Of a DNA stretch of 64,000 nucleotides, positions 15,400-23,664 are shown piece after piece. Below the pieces are notes generated by a model. The model had not been told where the DNA came from. It made no database searches and worked only from the letters and a program-made list of their open reading frames with translations. The translations under genes and the position numbers were made by a program. Within the stretch, counting starts at the first letter, position 1. Each line of letters opens with the position of its first letter. This stretch comes from Armatimonadota bacterium (lineage in GTDB: Bacteria > Armatimonadota > Zipacnadia > JAUWAU01): assembly GCA_030601885.1 (NCBI GenBank), contig JAUWAU010000009.1, forward strand, positions 1-64,000. The letters run 5' to 3'.

Positions 15400-16422
15400 T
15401 TGGGTACGCCAAAGATCGTCGTCACCGACTACATCGAGCCCGATCTGGACTGGGAGGTGGAGCAGCTCGCCAAGCGTGATGTGGTTTTCGAGTGTCACCA
15501 ACTGAAGTTGGCGCCGAAACAGGAGCTCATCGACCACATCCGCGACGCGGACATCGTGATAGTCAACATGACCCCGATGACGCCCGATGTCATCGAATCC
15601 CTGGAGCGCTGCCAGCTCATCATACGGCACGGCATCGGCTACGATAATGTGGACCTGGCCGCCTGCACGAAGGCCGGCATTCGGCTGTCAAACGTGCCCG
15701 ACTATTGCCCCGAGGAGGTCGCGGAGCAGGCCATCGCGCTCATCTTCGCGTGCGCGAGGAGGCTGTTCCTGGGTCGGAGCATCCTCGAGAAGTCCAGCGA
15801 GAAGGGCCAGTGGGACTTCTCGCACCTCGAGCCCGTGTATCGCTTCAGCGGCAAGACGCTCGGCATCATCGGCTGCGGCCGCATCGGCTCCCGCGTATAC
15901 CGCAAGCTCGGGGGCTTCGACCTGCGGCGCCTGGTGTGCGACCCGTACATCGACGAGCGGCGGATGGGGGCGCTGGGCATCGACCGGACGTACGATCTGG
16001 AGACCGTACTCCGCGAGTCGGACTTCGTCACGCTGCACACGCCGCTTAACGATGAGACCTTCCACATGATCGACGAGCCGCAACTCCGGGTGATGAAGGA
16101 CACCGCCTACATCGTCAACACCTCTCGCGGTGGCGTCATCAACACGGAGGCGCTCGTGACAGCCTGCCGCGAGGGGTGGATCGCCGGCGCGGGCATCGAT
16201 GTGTACGAGCAGGAGCCGCCGTCGCCGGAGCTCGAGCTCTTTGAGCTGGACAACGTGACCCTGGCGCCGCATCTCGGCTGGTGCAGCGAGGAGGCCGGCT
16301 GGGACATCCGCGAGAAGATCCTCGAGGACGTGTATCGCTGTCTGGAGGGCCGCCCTCCGCGGTTCACGGTGAACGAGGACGTCGAAGAGGTGCTGGCGGG
16401 GAAGGCATATCGCGACGTGTAG
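15400..16422 (+). CDS. D-2-hydroxyacid dehydrogenase (CtBP/SerA-like)
   Basis: 340 residues with a TTG start at 15400 behind AAGGAG. The NAD-binding Rossmann motif GIIGCGRIGSR is at about residues 150-160, and the catalytic trio Arg (NTSRGGVI), Glu (GIDVYEQEPP) and His (LAPHLGWCSEEA) is complete. It belongs to the broad family of phosphoglycerate dehydrogenase, hydroxypyruvate/glyoxylate reductase and C-terminal-binding-protein-like enzymes, and lacks an ACT domain. Substrate is probably a branched or C2-C4 hydroxyacid. It heads a same-strand set with a class III aminotransferase (35 bases downstream) and an M20 hydrolase, which points to metabolism of an amino or oxo acid. Confidence 0.9.
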   Translation: MGTPKIVVTDYIEPDLDWEVEQLAKRDVVFECHQLKLAPKQELIDHIRDADIVIVNMTPMTPDVIESLERCQLIIRHGIGYDNVDLAACTKAGIRLSNVPDYCPEEVAEQAIALIFACARRLFLGRSILEKSSEKGQWDFSHLEPVYRFSGKTLGIIGCGRIGSRVYRKLGGFDLRRLVCDPYIDERRMGALGIDRTYDLETVLRESDFVTLHTPLNDETFHMIDEPQLRVMKDTAYIVNTSRGGVINTEALVTACREGWIAGAGIDVYEQEPPSPELELFELDNVTLAPHLGWCSEEAGWDIREKILEDVYRCLEGRPPRFTVNEDVEEVLAGKAYRDV

Positions 16423-16457
16423 GCGGCCGCGCGGCGCTCACTCGCTGGAGGCGTAAC

Positions 16458-17768
16458 ATGGCAACCATCCAGAAGTACAAGCTCCCCGGTCCGAAGTCCG
16501 CCGAGTACCTGAAGATGTCGGATACATACGAGCCGGCGTGTACGTGCCAGCAGGCGGCACTGGTGTGGGACAGTGCCGAAGGCGTCATCGTGAGAGACGT
16601 TGACGGCAACGAGTATATCGATCTCACCTCCGGCGTGCTGGTGACGAACGTCGGCCACAGCCACCCGAAGCACGTGGCGGCCATTCAGGAGCAGGCGGCG
16701 CGGCTGCTGAATTGTTACGACTTCCCCACCCCCCAGCGCGTCGAGCTGGCGAGGCGGCTGGTGGAGATTACGCCTGAGAATCTCGACCACGCCTTCCTGC
16801 TCACCACGGGCAGCGAGGCCACCGAGGCGGCCATGCGGGTCTCGAAGCGTTACACGGGCAGACACGAGATACTCTCGTTCTACGGCGGCTTCCACGGCCG
16901 CACGTACGGCGCCATGAGCATGGCCGGCAAGATGGGCACCAAGCGTCGCTTCGGCCCCATCGTGCCCGGCTCCATCTACGCGCCGTACCCGTACTGCTTC
17001 CGCTGCCCCTTCGGCAAGAAGCCCGAGGAGTGCGGCCTGTTCTGCATCGAGTTCCTCGATACCGTCATTGAAGTGAGCTCCACTGACGACTTGGCCGCAT
17101 TGATCGTGGAGCCGTACCAGGGCGGCGCCGGGTTCATCTTCCCGCCGGACGGCTATCTGACGCGCCTGGAGCAATGGGCGCGAGAGAAAGACATCATCTT
17201 CATCCTCGATGAGATCCAGTCGTCCTTCGGCCGCACCGGCAAGTTCTTTGCGCTGGAGTGGGAGGGATTGCGCCCCAACTTGCTGTGTCTGGGCAAAGGC
17301 ATTGGCAGCGGCGTGCCGACGGCGGCGCTGATGGCCGAGTCGAGGATCATGGCTTCACTCGGGCGTGGCGAGATGAGCAGCACGACGGGCGGCAACCCGC
17401 TCTCGTGCGCCGCGGGCTTGGCTGTGCTCGACATCATGGAGGAGGAGAACCTGGTAGAGAACTCCCGGGTGGTCGGTGAGTATATGCTGGGGCGCTTCAC
17501 TGAGATGGCTGACCGGTTCGAGATACTCGGAGACGCCCGGGGACGAGGACTGGTGATGGGCCTGGAGTTCGTCAAAGACAACGAGTCGCTGGAGCCGGCG
17601 CCGGAGCTCACCCGCGCCGTCGTCGATAGTCTCTGCGAGCACGGCGTGCTGTGCGGCTGTCTCGGCTGGCATGGAAACGTCATTCGCGTCGCGCCGCCGC
17701 TCGTAATCACGCAAGATCAGGCCGCTCGAGTATGCGACACGGTCGAGCAGGTCCTGGCGACGCTCTGA
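16458..17768 (+). CDS. Class III (omega) aminotransferase
   Basis: 436 residues from ATG at 16458, after CTGGAGGCG. PLP features: GSEATEAAM phosphate cup (about residues 121-129), the DEIQSSFGRTG aspartate strand, and the Schiff-base lysine in LCLGKGIGSGVP. It resembles 4-aminobutyrate, beta-alanine or 2,2-dialkylglycine-type aminotransferases and moves an amino group from a distal-amine donor to a keto acid. A cysteine-rich segment (YCFRCPFGKKPEECGLFC, about 175-195) is typical of the 4-aminobutyrate-aminotransferase-like subgroup. It lies between the dehydrogenase and the M20 hydrolase. Confidence 0.92.
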   Translation: MATIQKYKLPGPKSAEYLKMSDTYEPACTCQQAALVWDSAEGVIVRDVDGNEYIDLTSGVLVTNVGHSHPKHVAAIQEQAARLLNCYDFPTPQRVELARRLVEITPENLDHAFLLTTGSEATEAAMRVSKRYTGRHEILSFYGGFHGRTYGAMSMAGKMGTKRRFGPIVPGSIYAPYPYCFRCPFGKKPEECGLFCIEFLDTVIEVSSTDDLAALIVEPYQGGAGFIFPPDGYLTRLEQWAREKDIIFILDEIQSSFGRTGKFFALEWEGLRPNLLCLGKGIGSGVPTAALMAESRIMASLGRGEMSSTTGGNPLSCAAGLAVLDIMEEENLVENSRVVGEYMLGRFTEMADRFEILGDARGRGLVMGLEFVKDNESLEPAPELTRAVVDSLCEHGVLCGCLGWHGNVIRVAPPLVITQDQAARVCDTVEQVLATL

Positions 17769-17777
17769 GCTTGGTCT

Positions 17778-17806
17778 GTAGGGGCGACCCGCCGGGTCGC
17801 CCCTAC
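17778..17806. terminator. 29 bp perfect palindrome, possible terminator or dispersed repeat
   Basis: GTAGGGGCGACCCG-C-CGGGTCGCCCCTAC lies 10 bases after the aminotransferase stop. The stem is very stable but no T-run follows, so an intrinsic terminator is uncertain. The same kind of sequence is a widespread extragenic palindrome in high-G+C environmental bacteria. Confidence 0.5.
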
Positions 17807-17831
17807 ATAAGCTCGGAAGGCTGATTGTTCG

Positions 17832-19079
17832 ATGGATACAGACAAACTCCGATCATTCCTCCAGACGCAGGCAGCGCCCGTGGCCGAGCTGCTCTGCGAC
17901 CTCATCCGGTTTCCGTCCACCGTCGGAAACGAGGGCCCCGTGGTGGAGTATATGGCCGAGAAGTTCGCTGGGCTTGCCGACACCGTGGAGCGCGTGCCGA
18001 TCCCGGAGGACATCAAGGACGATCCGGATTACTCATTTCCCCTGCGCGGCCTGGAGTACGGGGGCCGGCCGAACCTGCGCGTGATCAAGCGGGGCACCGG
18101 GAGCGGCAACTCGGTCATCTTCAACACCCACGTTGACGTGGTGCCCCCCTCACAGCAACACGAGAAGGCCTTTCAGCCGGGGATAGTGGACGGCGTCATC
18201 GTGGGCCGGGGAGCGTGCGATGCCAAGGGCCAGATCGCCACGTTGTACGCCCTGCTGCTGGCGCTCGATGGGCTCGACGTCGAGCTCGGTGGGGACATCG
18301 ACGTCCACCTGGTGATCGAGGAGGAGATCGGCGGCAACGGCACGGTGGCGATGATGCGTCAGCAGCCCGCCGCCGACGCGGCCATCGTGATGGAGCCCAC
18401 CGACTTTGCGATCATGCCACAGGTGCGGGGCGCCGTCTGGTTCGAAGTGACCTGCTACGGCCAAAGCGGACACAGCGGGGCGCCGGGCGGCACCGTCAGC
18501 GCGCTGCTGAAAGCCATTGAGGTCATACGAATCTTCACCGACTATCACGACCGGGCCCTGGCCGAGTCGCGGGGCAAGTTCCCGCTGTTCGACGAGTTCG
18601 ATGATCCCGCGCCGCTCACCATCGGGCAGCTCGAGGCCGGCGAGTGGCCATCGGTGACTCCGGACCGAGCCACCTTCGCCGGGCTCCTGGGACTCATGCC
18701 GGATCGCACCAAGGAGCAGATGATGGAGGAGCTGCAGGAGGTCCTTCGCACACAAGGCGACGAGTGGCTGGCGGAGCACTCCGACATCGAGTTCACCTAT
18801 CGCCACGACGCCAACGTGATCCCTGAGGATCACCCGCTCGTGAAGCAACTGCAGCAGGCCTGCGGCGAGGTGGGGCGGACGCCGAGAGTGTCGGCCATGA
18901 CGGCGTCGTGCGATGCGTGGCTGTACAACAATCAGCTCAAGATCCCGACGGTGGTCTTCGGGCCCGGCGAGCTCGGCGTCGCGCACGGCAACCGGGAGCA
19001 AATCCGACTGGGCGACATCCTGACGGCTGCCGAGGTTCTCGTGCATTTCCTGAGGGATTGGTGTGGCAGCCGTGCGTAG
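17832..19079 (+). CDS. M20-family metallopeptidase/deacylase (ArgE/DapE-like)
   Basis: 415 residues. Di-zinc motifs are present in order: NTHVDVV (His-x-Asp), GRGACDAKGQ (bridging Asp), IEEEIGGNG (catalytic Glu and ligand Glu), MEPTD (ligand) and a C-terminal GVAHGNRE histidine. Residues about 200-300 form the lid/dimerisation domain (VRGAVWFEVTCYGQSGHSGAPGG). It hydrolyses an N-acyl amino acid or dipeptide in the cytoplasm. Context with an aminotransferase and hydroxyacid dehydrogenase suggests it frees an amino acid that is then transaminated and reduced. A palindrome separates it from the aminotransferase, so it may be separately regulated. Confidence 0.9.
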   Translation: MDTDKLRSFLQTQAAPVAELLCDLIRFPSTVGNEGPVVEYMAEKFAGLADTVERVPIPEDIKDDPDYSFPLRGLEYGGRPNLRVIKRGTGSGNSVIFNTHVDVVPPSQQHEKAFQPGIVDGVIVGRGACDAKGQIATLYALLLALDGLDVELGGDIDVHLVIEEEIGGNGTVAMMRQQPAADAAIVMEPTDFAIMPQVRGAVWFEVTCYGQSGHSGAPGGTVSALLKAIEVIRIFTDYHDRALAESRGKFPLFDEFDDPAPLTIGQLEAGEWPSVTPDRATFAGLLGLMPDRTKEQMMEELQEVLRTQGDEWLAEHSDIEFTYRHDANVIPEDHPLVKQLQQACGEVGRTPRVSAMTASCDAWLYNNQLKIPTVVFGPGELGVAHGNREQIRLGDILTAAEVLVHFLRDWCGSRA

Positions 19080-19182
19080 ACACAATTACAGGGCGAGCGG
19101 ACCGGAGGTCCGCACTCCGTCGCCCCCCCGGCCTTGGCGGTACTCCATCCGCCCAGGAGGGCTACACCACCACTCGCCTTAA

Positions 19183-19312
19183 GAGCCTATCCTAAAACCA
19201 GCCACTCCAAGAAATGTCATTCTGAGCAACGCGAAGAATCTCGTCCCGGAGGCTATTGCGAGATGCTTCGGCAGGCTCAGCATGACAAATCAAGGGGTTT
19301 TGGGATAGGCTC
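19183..19312. mobile_element. MITE-like element, 130 bp with 17 bp inverted ends
   Basis: Ends GAGCCTATCCTAAAACC (19183-19199) and GGTTTTGGGATAGGCTC (19296-19312) match in 16 of 17 positions when inverted. A second, nested inverted pair lies inside: TGTCATTCTGAGCAACGCG with AAGAATCTCG, against CGAGATGCTTCGG with CAGGCTCAGCATGACA. It has no coding capacity and no clear target duplication. It sits between two convergent genes (M20 hydrolase and amidohydrolase). Confidence 0.7.
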
Positions 19313-19325
19313 GAAGTGAACAGTA

Positions 19326-20198
19326 TTAGGGCTCGAGCTTGTACGCTTCGATGGCGGTGCCCCCGAGGATCCGTTCCCGCTCGGAGGGCGATAGCGTAGA
19401 GATGAAGCTGGAAACGACACGGTACCACTTCTCGTACGCAGAGGCGACGAGGCACACGGGCCAGTCGGAGCCGAACATCAGACGGCTTGGCCCGAATGCC
19501 GACAGAACCGCGTCGAGATACGGCTCCAGGTCGTCTTGCGTCCACGTTTCCTGATCCGCCTCAGTGACCAATCCGGAGATCTTACAGTACACGTTTTCGC
19601 GCTCGGCGAGCGTGGCGATGTTTTCGCGCCACGGCGAAAGAACGTGTTCCGCGATCCGGGGCTTGGCGATGTGATCCAGGATGAATACCTGATCAGAATG
19701 GCGGTCCACGAACTCAATCGCCTGCGGCAGGTGACGCTCGAAGATGAGGATGTCATAGGCAAGAGCAAGGTCCCGCAGCACGTCGATACCCGCGTTGAAA
19801 TCCGGGCGAAGCATGTAATGCTCGTCCGCCTCGCCCTGCAGCACGTGGCGGACGCCCTTCAGCTTCCGATTGTCGGCGAAGCGCTCGAGGTCCGCCGTCA
19901 CCGAAGGCGACACGAGCGGCATCCAGCCCACCACGCCTCGGATGAACTCGTGCGCGCGGGCCAGCTCCAGAAGCCATTCGGTCTCCTCGACTGTCTGTCG
20001 GGCCTGGACGGATACCACTCCGTCGATGCCTACCGTCCCGATGGTCTGTTTCAGGTCTTCTGGCAGGAAGTCCCGGCGGATCACCTGCATGTCCTCAGCG
20101 ATCCAGCCGTACTCAACCGGGTCATACTTCCAGAAGTGGTGATGGGCGTCGATCTTCTCGAGCATTGCGTGTCCCTGCCGGCAGCCTTTCGGCTTCAT
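19326..20198 (-). CDS. Amidohydrolase-2 family sugar lactonase (fuconolactonase-like)
   Basis: 290 residues. ATG at 20198 overlaps the stop of the mutarotase gene (ATGA) and has TGGAG upstream; an internal ATG at 20165 would also leave the domain whole. Metal-dependent TIM barrel: HHH near the N-terminus ([11 protein letters not shown]), ILDHIAKP, and the catalytic aspartate in [10 protein letters not shown]. The pattern matches L-fuconolactonase/L-rhamnono-lactonase-like amidohydrolases, which open sugar-acid lactones in the non-phosphorylative pathway. The partner mutarotase supports a free-sugar substrate. Substrate identity (fuconate, rhamnonate, other) is inferred only. Confidence 0.87.
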   Translation of the reverse strand: MKPKGCRQGHAMLEKIDAHHHFWKYDPVEYGWIAEDMQVIRRDFLPEDLKQTIGTVGIDGVVSVQARQTVEETEWLLELARAHEFIRGVVGWMPLVSPSVTADLERFADNRKLKGVRHVLQGEADEHYMLRPDFNAGIDVLRDLALAYDILIFERHLPQAIEFVDRHSDQVFILDHIAKPRIAEHVLSPWRENIATLAERENVYCKISGLVTEADQETWTQDDLEPYLDAVLSAFGPSRLMFGSDWPVCLVASAYEKWYRVVSSFISTLSPSERERILGGTAIEAYKLEP

Positions 20199-20584
20199 GC
20201 CGACTCCAGTATCATGTTCGCATACTGCATCGTATCGCCGGTGCGGATCAAGCCGATGGCGCTGGGAACGCGCCTCTTGAACTCGATGTGCGGCTCGTAG
20301 GTAACCGGTATGCCCTCCATGGCTTTAGCGAATTCGTCACGCGTTTGCTCAGAGTTCTCCTGGAGGAACTCCTCGGCCATGAAGATGTGCCCGATGACGA
20401 AGTTCTCCCGAATCGCACTGAGAACGTCCAGCACCTGCGGGATATCGTCCACGAGGGCGATATCCACGGTTTCGATCATGGGCCAGAAGGGGAAGCCTCG
20501 ATCCGCGATGACCAGCGTATTCGTGTGGCGGACACGGCTGATGAGGGAGTTGATCTGCGGGTTCAGTATGCCTTGCTTGATCAT
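20195..20584 (-). CDS. RbsD/FucU-family sugar mutarotase
   Basis: 129 residues, normal length. The N-terminal catalytic histidine region [19 protein letters not shown] and the C-terminal [14 protein letters not shown] match the RbsD/FucU fold, closer to RbsD (ribose pyranase). It interconverts sugar anomers in the cytoplasm so that a dehydrogenase or kinase receives the right form. GAGGGA lies six bases before the ATG. It is translationally coupled to the lactonase downstream, so the natural sugar may be a deoxyhexose rather than ribose. Confidence 0.88.
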   Translation of the reverse strand: MIKQGILNPQINSLISRVRHTNTLVIADRGFPFWPMIETVDIALVDDIPQVLDVLSAIRENFVIGHIFMAEEFLQENSEQTRDEFAKAMEGIPVTYEPHIEFKRRVPSAIGLIRTGDTMQYANMILESA

Positions 20585-20852
20585 GCGCTATCCCTCGCGA
20601 GAAGCCATCGCTGCGGAACCGACGAAGACGAGCCAGCGGTCGTCTTGGCGCAGGCAGCCGGGGCATCGTCGGTTGGGTGATGCCAGTGCGGCGGCGCTCA
20701 TTGCGGCTCCGCGGCGTCGCGGCACCATCCCATCATTTCGTCGGGCGCCTCCCCCTTGTCCTCCCCATTCGCGGTGGTGCGTGCAGGGCCTGGCAGAGTA
20801 AACGCGAATACAACACACGTCGCATCGCCCCGGACCGCAAGGAGGTCAGATG

Positions 20853-23510
20853 ATGTCGCTGAGACGCATGACGCCGATCGCGACGCTGAGTGGTCTGCTT
20901 GGGCTCACGATCGTCGCGGCTGCCGGCGCAGCGCAGGAGTTCCACAGCGCGTGGCCGGAGGACGCCACCCGCGTCTGGGTCGGGCCGGAGTACTGGGCGA
21001 ACCGGCTGCAGGACTGGCGTATCGCCGGCGGCCGGCTTGAATGTGTCGAGAGCAGGCCGACCAAACCCATGCGGACGGTTCACTTGCTCACGCGCTGCCT
21101 GGGCAAACGCCGCGGCGTTCTGCAAATGAGCGTGCGCACGGGGGTCATCGAGGGCGCTGCGCCGCTCTCGGAGCAGACGTGGAGCGGCTTTCTCATTGGC
21201 GCCGGAGGCCAGGAGCTGGACTACCGGGCTGCGGCTCTCGTCCACCACTCTCCCGGACGCGGCGGCGGGCTGATCGCGGCCATCAATGGTCGCGGGGAGC
21301 TCGTCTTTCGCGATAACACCGGCCCGACGAGGCAGGACGTGTTTCCGCTACTTACCGTGCAGTCGAGGCAAGGCAGCGCTGCCCCTCGCCGGGGAGGCGA
21401 AGACATCGAACTGCGGCTGGAGGCCGCACCGACCGGCTCGGCGTACACGCTCACGCTCTCGGCGCATGACCACGCCACGAGCCAGCTCCTTGGTCGCGTC
21501 ACGCTGGGGGACGTCGAGCCGCAGCGGCTTGTAGGCAACGTGGCGCTCGTGTCCCACGTCGGCCCGCAACAGGGTGGAGCACGCTACTGGTTCCGGGACT
21601 GGCAGGTGTCGGGCTCAAAGGTCGAGCGTCACGATGAGCGCCGTTTCGGCCCGATCCTCTGCGCCCAGCACACTCTCAGCGACGGCACGCTGAAGATCAC
21701 CGCCCAGCTCCCACCGTTGGGCGCCGATGACACCCCCACTGCGCGACTGGACGTGCGCTACTCTGGCGACGAGCCATGGCAGGCCGTGGCGAGCGAGAAG
21801 ATCGTTGCCCCCGGCTGGACAGTCCCGTTCCGCGTCGAGAAATGGGACTCGAGTCGCGATGCGCAGTACCGGATCATCTACTCGCTCCGGGAGCCCGGAG
21901 GCAAAGCGACGGACTATCAATGGCGCGGTCGCATCCGGCGCGATCCCGTGGACAAACGCACCGTCGTCGTGGCAGCGTTCACCGGGAACTCCAACTGCGG
22001 CACTGGCGCAGACCGCACCAGGGGCGCCAACACCGCCGCGAGGCGCTGGACTCTCGACAACATCTGGTTCCCACACGCCGACATAGTCCGGCACGTGAAG
22101 GCGCACCGTCCGGACCTGCTCGTGTTCACCGGGGACCAGGTGTACAACTCCAACAGCCCCACCGCCACAGAACGCACTCCCGAGGACAAAGCGCAGCTCG
22201 ACTACCTGTACAAGTGGTACCTGTGGTGCTGGGCGTATGCCGACCTCGTCCGCGACACCCCGGTTGTGTGCCTGCCGGACGATCACGACGTGTTCCATGG
22301 CAATATCTGGGGCTGGTCCGGACGCAAGAGCCCTGAGGGGAACCAGAACAACGGCGGCTACCTCATGAGCCCGGAATTCGTCAACATAGTCGAGCGCACG
22401 CAGACCAGCCACCTACCCGATCCGTATGATCCAACGCCGGTCGAGCAAGGAATCGGCGTCTACTACACTGCGATGAACTACGGCGGGATCAGCTTTGCCG
22501 TGCTTGAGGACCGTAAGTTCAAGTCGCCACCCACCCTCGTTCAGGACGCTGAGATCCGGGATGGGCACATCATGACGCCCGACTACGACCCGAAGAATGC
22601 CGACGTGCCAGGCGCGACGCTGCTCGGAGATCGTCAGCTCAAGTTCCTCCGAGACTGGGCGGCGGACTGGCGGGGAGCCAGCATGAAGGTGGCTCTATCG
22701 CAGACGCTTTTCGCCAACCTGCAGACGCGCGAGGGCAGGCTGGACAAAGACCTCGACTCCAACGCCTGGCCCCAGTGGGGGCGCAAGCGGGCGCTGCACG
22801 AGCTGCGACGCGGCTTCGCCTTTATGATCTGCGGCGACCAACACCTGGGCAGCATCATCCACCACGGCATTGACGAGTGGAACGAGGCGGGCTATTCGCT
22901 GTGCGTACCTTCCATCGCGAACTACTACCTCCGCTTCTGGGAGCCGGCCGAACCCGGACGCAATCGCAAGCCGGGGATGCCCGCCTACACGGGCGAGTTC
23001 CTCGACGGGCTTGGCAACCGGATCACCGTCTGGGCAGTCGCGAACCCGAAACGGCCCCAGCAACTCACCGACGAGGAGCGCGCCCGGCGCCCCCTGGAGC
23101 TCCACCGCAAGGCCCCCGGGTACGGCATCGTCCGCCTGAGCAAGAACGAGGGCACCATTACGATAGAATGCTGGCCCCGGCATGCCGGTCCCAAGGACCG
23201 GAAAGCTCAGTATCCAGGCTGGCCACTGACCATTCGTATGGAGGACAACTACGGGCGCGAACCGGCGGCCTATCTGCCAACGCTCAAGTTTAGCGGCATA
23301 GAGAACCCAGTGGTGCAGGTCATCGACGAGATGGACGACGACATCGTCTATACGCTTCGTGTGCGGGGCACGAGCTTCCGCCCCAAAGTGTTCAGGCGAG
23401 GCACATATACGGTGCGCATCGGTGAGCCCGGCACGCCAGGCATGCGCATCTTGAACAACGTGCACACCGTTCGGGGCGATGAGAAACAAGTGATATCGGT
23501 TCGGTTCTGA
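20853..23510 (+). CDS. Secreted PhoD-like phosphatase, large form
   Basis: 885 residues. The first ATG (20850) leaves only four bases after GGAGG, and the second (20853) is better spaced. Sec signal at residues 5-28. Residues about 30-260 look like a laminin-G/concanavalin-type beta-sandwich with no catalytic motif. The phosphatase part follows with VFTGDQVYN, CLPDDHDVFHGN and MICGDQHLGSIIHH, the Asp/His metal ligands of PhoD-type enzymes. A C-terminal beta-rich tail follows. The family cleaves phosphodiesters or monoesters in the periplasm. Unlike textbook PhoD it lacks a Tat signal. It is divergent from the mutarotase and followed 154 bases later by another secreted protein. Confidence 0.85.
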   Translation: MSLRRMTPIATLSGLLGLTIVAAAGAAQEFHSAWPEDATRVWVGPEYWANRLQDWRIAGGRLECVESRPTKPMRTVHLLTRCLGKRRGVLQMSVRTGVIEGAAPLSEQTWSGFLIGAGGQELDYRAAALVHHSPGRGGGLIAAINGRGELVFRDNTGPTRQDVFPLLTVQSRQGSAAPRRGGEDIELRLEAAPTGSAYTLTLSAHDHATSQLLGRVTLGDVEPQRLVGNVALVSHVGPQQGGARYWFRDWQVSGSKVERHDERRFGPILCAQHTLSDGTLKITAQLPPLGADDTPTARLDVRYSGDEPWQAVASEKIVAPGWTVPFRVEKWDSSRDAQYRIIYSLREPGGKATDYQWRGRIRRDPVDKRTVVVAAFTGNSNCGTGADRTRGANTAARRWTLDNIWFPHADIVRHVKAHRPDLLVFTGDQVYNSNSPTATERTPEDKAQLDYLYKWYLWCWAYADLVRDTPVVCLPDDHDVFHGNIWGWSGRKSPEGNQNNGGYLMSPEFVNIVERTQTSHLPDPYDPTPVEQGIGVYYTAMNYGGISFAVLEDRKFKSPPTLVQDAEIRDGHIMTPDYDPKNADVPGATLLGDRQLKFLRDWAADWRGASMKVALSQTLFANLQTREGRLDKDLDSNAWPQWGRKRALHELRRGFAFMICGDQHLGSIIHHGIDEWNEAGYSLCVPSIANYYLRFWEPAEPGRNRKPGMPAYTGEFLDGLGNRITVWAVANPKRPQQLTDEERARRPLELHRKAPGYGIVRLSKNEGTITIECWPRHAGPKDRKAQYPGWPLTIRMEDNYGREPAAYLPTLKFSGIENPVVQVIDEMDDDIVYTLRVRGTSFRPKVFRRGTYTVRIGEPGTPGMRILNNVHTVRGDEKQVISVRF

Positions 23511-23664
23511 CCGGCTGCGCTGACCGCCTCCGGCGAGCGACGCGGTCCTTCGCCCGGACCGGGGCCGTCTTCAGACGACAGCGATCCGACCCGGCGGAGC
23601 GCAGTCAGAGCGGCGAAGCACCGGTCACGTTGCCGGGCCAGCCCGATTCCCCCGGAGATGGCAA

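Noticed and set aside
17778-17806. Firm intrinsic terminator call
   Set aside because: The stem is perfect but no T-run follows, and the palindrome type is a common dispersed repeat.
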